Assembly: GCA_963782465.1 (NCBI GenBank)
Contig: CAWAJR010000001.1
Coordinates: 1 to 64,000, forward strand
DNA from: JAODBJ01 sp963782465
GTDB taxonomy: Bacteria > Actinomycetota > Acidimicrobiia > IMCC26256 > PALSA-610
Direction of reading: 5' to 3'
DNA: 64,000 bases
A model generated the notes under the pieces. The model saw only the letters and a list, made by a program, of their open reading frames with translations, was not told the origin of the DNA and searched no databases. This document shows, in pieces, positions 60,370 through 64,000 of this stretch. Each line of letters begins with the position of its first letter. Position 1 is the stretch's first letter. A program made the position numbers and the translations under genes.

Positions 60370-61053
60370 TCAGCCCTGCAGTTTGTAACCGAGCCCGCGC
60401 ACCGTCACGAGATGTTCCGGTTCCGACGGGTTCGGTTCGATCTTCGTCCGCAGACGGCGGACGTGCGCGTCGACGAGCCGGCCGTCGCCGAAGTAGTCGT
60501 AACCCCAGACCCGTTCGAGGAGTTGCTCGCGGCTGAGCACCATGCCGGTATGCGCGGCGAGTTCGCACAGCAAACGGAACTCGGTCTTCGTGAGTTGTGC
60601 GACTTCGCCCGACACCCGCACCTCCCCGGCTTCGGGCCGGATCACGAGGTTGCCGAAGTCGTATACCTCCACCGAACTGTCGGGCCCCGGCCGCCGGCGC
60701 CGCAACGCCGAACGGATACGAGCCGCGAGTTCCTTCACGACGAACGGCTTCGTGACGTAGTCGTCGGCGCCGGCCTCGAGCCCGGCCACGATGTCGTGCG
60801 TGTCGGAGCGCGCCGTGATGATGATGATCGGGACGTCGCTCGTGTGCCGGATCTCGCGGCAGAGGTCGAAGCCGCTCATCCCCGGCAGCATCAGGTCGAC
60901 GAGCACCACCGCCGCCGGGTCGCGCTGGAACGCTTCGAGCGCGTCCTCGCCGGAACCGGCTTCGGCCACCGAATGGCCCTCTTCTTCGAGCGCCATCCGC
61001 AACGCGACCCGGATGCGGGCATCGTCTTCGACGACGAGGATGGTCGGCGGCAT
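60370..61053 (-). CDS. OmpR-family response regulator, MtrA-like
   Basis: 227 aa. Receiver: ILVVEDDARIRVALRMALEE with acidic pocket, phospho-Asp53 in VLVDLMLPGMSG, Thr in IIITARSD and Lys in DDYVTKPF. The winged helix has LTKTEFRLLCELAAHTGMVL, then SREQLLERVWGYDYFGDGRL, and VDAHVRRLRTKIEPNPSEPE, the OmpR/PhoB DNA-binding domain. With the kinase and GerMN genes it forms one signalling operon. Confidence 0.92.
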   Translation of the reverse strand: MPPTILVVEDDARIRVALRMALEEEGHSVAEAGSGEDALEAFQRDPAAVVLVDLMLPGMSGFDLCREIRHTSDVPIIIITARSDTHDIVAGLEAGADDYVTKPFVVKELAARIRSALRRRRPGPDSSVEVYDFGNLVIRPEAGEVRVSGEVAQLTKTEFRLLCELAAHTGMVLSREQLLERVWGYDYFGDGRLVDAHVRRLRTKIEPNPSEPEHLVTVRGLGYKLQG

Positions 61054-61090
61054 CTCGCGATGATGCCCGCCGCAGGAGGCTGCGACGGGG

Positions 61091-61369
61091 TCACTCAGGC
61101 GCTGGTGCCCCGAAGCGGAAGCGAATTCGCCCCACTTCGGCACATCTCGCCAAGGCGCGGAGACCGTCGACGGTGAGTGGTTGGGCATCACGCAGGTCGA
61201 CCTCGACGATCCGCTGGGGGCTCGCGGTATCGGGCGAGGTCGCGGCGACGTCGAGGGCGGCGGCGGCCGCATCGTGCACCAGCCGGCCACCCTCCGCGTC
61301 GAGTGGGCCGCGGATCGTCAGGACGAGTGCCGAGGATTCCTCGGCGACCGTGACCGTGGTCGCGCTCAT
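61091..61369 (-). CDS. STAS-like domain protein
   Basis: 92 aa: SSALVLTIRGPLDAEGGRLV, a helix, then QRIVEVDLRDAQPLTVDGLR and a short C-terminal strand. The strand-helix-strand order with xxVDLRDAxxLTxxGLRAL matches anti-sigma-factor antagonist (STAS) domains, though the usual phosphorylatable Ser is replaced by Thr or Asp here. It precedes the response regulator operon (37-nt gap) but need not belong to it. Confidence 0.6.
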   Translation of the reverse strand: MSATTVTVAEESSALVLTIRGPLDAEGGRLVHDAAAAALDVAATSPDTASPQRIVEVDLRDAQPLTVDGLRALARCAEVGRIRFRFGAPAPE

Positions 61370-61577
61370 CGTGCTACTCGCTGTGTCTCGTCCCTGCAGT
61401 CCATGCGACCCCTGCGATCCATGCGATGCCCCTTCTTCCAGGCCCTTCGCGGCCCGTCGCATCGTGGACCGTGCCTGTTGCGAACCGATGACACGCAGGC
61501 CGCTCGACGCGATCGTCACGAAACTGCAACACGACCCGCGCCCGGTCGTTGCGCGGCCCATCCACACTGCACGAGCC

Positions 61578-61949
61578 ATGCCCACCATTGCCGACGACCG
61601 CGCCAGCTCCATCCCCGTCAGCGGGCTCCCCACGCCTGAGGAGGTGCGGGCCGCCGGCGAGGCGATGAACGTCGCGACGACCTACCTGGCCGACGGCGTC
61701 TTGAGCATCGACGGGTGCGGCTCGCTGTTCCTCTTCGACCTGGTGCACTCCCGCTTCCAGCGGCTCCCGCGCGGGTCCGACGCGTGGCGCGCGATGCGGT
61801 ACGGCTCGTGGCTGCCGCTCCAGGAGCTGGTGCTCGACGCCGACGGCACGTTCATCGTCGAGCCGGGATCGGGCAGCGGCCCGCGCGTGCGGTCGCACAC
61901 GCACGGTGTTGGTTGCGGGTGCACGGCAGTCGCGCCCGACCGCATCTGA
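61578..61949 (+). CDS. uncharacterised protein with Cys/His-rich C-terminus
   Basis: 123 aa from the ATG at 61578 (an in-frame ATG at 61488 is possible). The middle is strand-rich: DGVLSIDGCGSLFLFDLVHS, YGSWLPLQELVLDADGTFIV. It ends RSHTHGVGCGCTAV, a cluster of His and Cys that could bind metal. I do not recognise a family. Its upstream region (61370-61577) is a divergent promoter with the STAS gene. Coding bias is good. Confidence 0.5.
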   Translation: MPTIADDRASSIPVSGLPTPEEVRAAGEAMNVATTYLADGVLSIDGCGSLFLFDLVHSRFQRLPRGSDAWRAMRYGSWLPLQELVLDADGTFIVEPGSGSGPRVRSHTHGVGCGCTAVAPDRI

Positions 61950-62070
61950 ACCCGTCGCGCTGACGCGTCGAACGCCGGGATCCGGCCGCGGAGCGCGTCC
62001 GGAAACACGCCTTGAAAAGCGACACGCAGCAGCCGGGCCCCGCACTGTCCGGCTGCTGCGTGCTCTTCCT

Positions 62071-63027
62071 ATGTCCGATCCCACCGACTACGGTGGACGG
62101 GACTTCCAGCTACTCCAGGCAGCAGTGGTGCGACTCGCGCGAACACGCTCTGTGAAGCATCAGTACTGGCGAGGTCTCGCCGTCGCGTCGATAGCGCTGG
62201 CGCCGGTTTTGGCGTGCATGGTCCCGGCTGCCCACGCCGAAGTCGGCACCACGAGCCCGACGACACTCGACACCGGCACGACGCCCGACTCCGCGACGAG
62301 CCCGGCGACCTACGGCACGGCCAGCACGACCGTGCCGACGACCGACACGACCGCGACATCGGAAACGACCGATCCCACCGTGCCGACGACCGATACCACC
62401 GGTCCCACGGTGACCGACCCGACGACGGTGCCGCCCACCGACCCGTCGACGACGGTCCCGCCGGTCACCGATCCGCCACCGACCGACCCCGTCACCCTGC
62501 CGCCCGACACGACACCGCCGGCGACCACACCGCCGGTCAGCACGCCCGACACCACGCCGTCGTCGGTTCCCGCCGTTGTCGTGCCGGCGACAGGGACGAG
62601 TGGTGACGGTTCGGGGCCATCGGGCACCGTCGCCGCCCCGACGAACGCGAAGCCGAAGGCCACGAAGTCGAAGTCGGCGACACCGCCGATGCGCCAACTC
62701 GTCGAAGTGTTCCCTCAGGACCTGGGTGCGGGGGGCACGAACACGGGTCCGATGCGCGCCGTCGCGGCTGCCATCTCGGTGCCCAACAGCGTGCGCAACC
62801 GGATCGAAACCGCCGCTTCGGCGAGCGCGGCGCTCACCGCGCAGCTGTCCGACGCGTTCAACCCGAACGCGGGCGACAACTCATGGGGTGGGCTGGGCTC
62901 GTCGGCCCCCCGGTTCGGACCGTGGATCGTGTTGCTCGCCGTTGCGTGGCTGGCCCGCACGGTCGCGGCTTCGGTGCTCGCCGACCGCACGGCGGGGCCG
63001 CGCCGGCGGCGCTGGACCCTGCTGTAA
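62071..63027 (+). CDS. Thr/Pro-rich surface protein with C-terminal membrane anchor
   Basis: 318 aa. Signal-like helix at about 34-56 (GLAVASIALAPVLACMVPAA), then about 130 residues of Thr/Pro/Asp low complexity (TTDTTGPTVTDPTTVPPTDP), then a 90-residue domain (RQLVEVFPQDLGAGGTNTGP) and a final helix GPWIVLLAVAWLARTVAASV with an Arg-rich end. It looks like a stalk that holds a small domain off the cell. Possibly O-glycosylated. No family recognised. Slippage-prone DNA (repeated ACCGAC). Confidence 0.7.
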   Translation: MSDPTDYGGRDFQLLQAAVVRLARTRSVKHQYWRGLAVASIALAPVLACMVPAAHAEVGTTSPTTLDTGTTPDSATSPATYGTASTTVPTTDTTATSETTDPTVPTTDTTGPTVTDPTTVPPTDPSTTVPPVTDPPPTDPVTLPPDTTPPATTPPVSTPDTTPSSVPAVVVPATGTSGDGSGPSGTVAAPTNAKPKATKSKSATPPMRQLVEVFPQDLGAGGTNTGPMRAVAAAISVPNSVRNRIETAASASAALTAQLSDAFNPNAGDNSWGGLGSSAPRFGPWIVLLAVAWLARTVAASVLADRTAGPRRRRWTLL

Positions 63028-63048
63028 GCGGCGCGTCGAACTCGCTCG

Positions 63049-63761
63049 TCAGGAGCGCGAGCCGGACGCGACCGGTGTGCCCGGCGTGATCGGATCGGTA
63101 CCGCGCTTCTCGGCGCTGATCGTCGCCCCGGTCATGGGGCCGTGCACCGTGAACTTGCCGAAGCGGACCTGGTCGAGGGTGCCGACTCGCACGGCGCCGT
63201 TCGAACCGGTCACCCACAGCCAGTACGTGTACCCGGGCGTTTTGGCCAAGGTGGTGTCGTAGACGCTGCCTTCGCCGTCGGGGAGGAGTACGACCTTCGC
63301 GACCGTCTGACCGTCGCTGTTGCGCAGATCGAACCCGGTGTGGTTCGGGTCGCCGAGGAACTGGCTCGACGGCGCACGCCCACCCGTCGACGCGAACTGC
63401 ACGGAGGTGCTGTTCGTCGCGTGGTTCGCGTTGCTGTCGCCGATCACGACGAGCGTCACCGCGGCGGCGATCGCGGCCGCGGCGACGAGGGTGACGATGC
63501 GCGCCGTCTTTCGCCGTCGCGAAACGAGCGACGGCACCTCGGGGCCCGAGCCGCACGCGCCGCTTCGACCACGCGATCTTCGAGCGCCGCCGGTGGCTCG
63601 ACCTCGTCGAACGGCATGTGCGACAGGACTTCGAGGTATTCCAGGACTTCCGGCTCGGCTTCGACGAGCGGCGCGTCGACGCGACTGACGCGGTCGAGCG
63701 CGTCGAGCGCCCGCCCGATGATCACGTCCTCGCGGTCGTCGTTGAGCTGTTCGTCGGTCAT
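63049..63761 (-). CDS. anti-sigma factor (RskA-like), frameshifted near 63542
   Basis: The N-terminal part, from ATG 63761 (MTDEQLNDDREDVIIGRALD...EVLEYLEVLSHMPFDEVEPP), is the cytosolic anti-sigma domain. The frame breaks in a GGGG run at 63541-63544; the other frame gives PEVPSLVSRRRKTARIVTLV, a membrane helix AAAAIAAAVTLVVIGDS and an external RskA-like domain (GRAPSSQFLGDPNHTGFDLR, YTYWLWVTGSNGAVRVGTLD). About 237 aa repaired. The ATGA overlap with the sigma gene shows they are co-translated; it should hold the sigma factor at the membrane. Confidence 0.85.
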
Positions 63762-64000
63762 GGCGCGAGCTCCACTTCGCGCAGCGCCGCTCTGAGTTTC
63801 TGCATCCCGCAACGGATCCGGTATTTCACCGTGCCTTCGGGTTCTTCGAGACGGGTCGCGACCTGCCGGTACGAGAGCCCTTCGAAGTAGGCGAGTTCGA
63901 TCGGGATGCGCTGCAAGGTGGGCAGCTCCGACAGTGCCTTGCGCACTGCCGCCCCCGCGTCGGCGTCGATCACGAGATGCTCGGGGTCGGGCGCCGTGTT
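63758..64000 (-). CDS. ECF sigma factor, C-terminal part (cut by window edge)
   Basis: The last 80 residues of an RNA polymerase sigma factor: RKALSELPTLQRIPIELAYF, then EGLSYRQVATRLEEPEGTVK, and YRIRCGMQKLRAAL form sigma region 4 with its HTH. The 5' part lies beyond position 64000. The stop overlaps the start of the anti-sigma gene (ATGA). The pair resembles SigK/RskA modules. Confidence 0.9.
   Translation of the reverse strand, partial: NTAPDPEHLVIDADAGAAVRKALSELPTLQRIPIELAYFEGLSYRQVATRLEEPEGTVKYRIRCGMQKLRAALREVELAP

Noticed and set aside
62240..62600. Microsatellite or satellite repeat
   Set aside because: The ACC/GAC-rich pattern is explained by the Thr/Pro/Asp-rich coding segment in frame.

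Overview
The window is GC-rich DNA from an actinobacterium. Signs are heavy use of GTG starts, many 1-4 nt stop/start overlaps, mycothiol-type enzymes (DinB-like maleylpyruvate isomerase, PIG-L deacetylase), an MtrAB-like two-component pair followed by a GerMN lipoprotein, P450s with ferredoxin, and TetR/MerR/WYL regulators. Secreted repeats of the GYWL...DGGIFSFGDA type suggest a soil or water Acidimicrobiia-like lineage; that placement is inference. There are no rRNA or tRNA genes, no CRISPR array and no recognisable transposase.

Layout. 1-1775: damaged Abi_C/Fic operon. 1936-7097: TetR, SnoaL-like protein, ABC exporter with PLDNc partner and divergent HTH regulator, small membrane protein, broken DHFR-like gene. 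7179-10157: DrrAB-like exporter with MarR/GbsR regulator, then GntR. 10209-13468: aromatic ring-cleavage operon (FAH hydrolase, extradiol dioxygenase, FAD hydroxylase). 13478-17663: DUF389 protein, lipoproteins, methyltransferase and divergent MerR. 17744-27561: ferredoxin-P450, redox and housekeeping enzymes, GH13, TetR. 27622-31682: LLM oxidoreductase, three tandem 85-bp repeats, D-aminoacylase-like deacylase, TauD-like dioxygenase. 31694-33130: SRPBCC plus MerR cassette between two identical 43-bp palindromes. 33118-37836: serine hydrolase, LacI, acyl-CoA dehydrogenase, sterol-desaturase-like protein. 37764-42312: ArsR-MFS, unknown gene, TetR-P450. 42400-49841: hybrid histidine kinase, WYL regulator, NlpC/P60, esterase, SGNH protein with repeats. 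49919-54219: six-gene operon SDR, QueA-like, double DUF427, PIG-L, LEH-like, maleylpyruvate isomerase. 54279-64000: AhpD-like, TrmO-like, ferric-reductase-like, PanE-like, trypsin, GerMN-HK-RR, STAS, Thr/Pro-rich surface protein, anti-sigma and sigma factor.

A striking feature is the number of single-base frame breaks in otherwise well-conserved genes (about a dozen). Several lie in short G/C runs or CG repeats, which points to consensus error in the assembly more than to wholesale gene decay. Genes with one such break are listed as CDS spanning both frames; genes with several lesions are listed as pseudogenes.

The most interesting items are the QueA-like/DUF427/PIG-L/MDMPI operon, the Fic-Abi_C pair, the identical palindromes that supply the stop codons of two converging genes, and the 85-bp tandem repeat that ends at the start codon of the deacylase.
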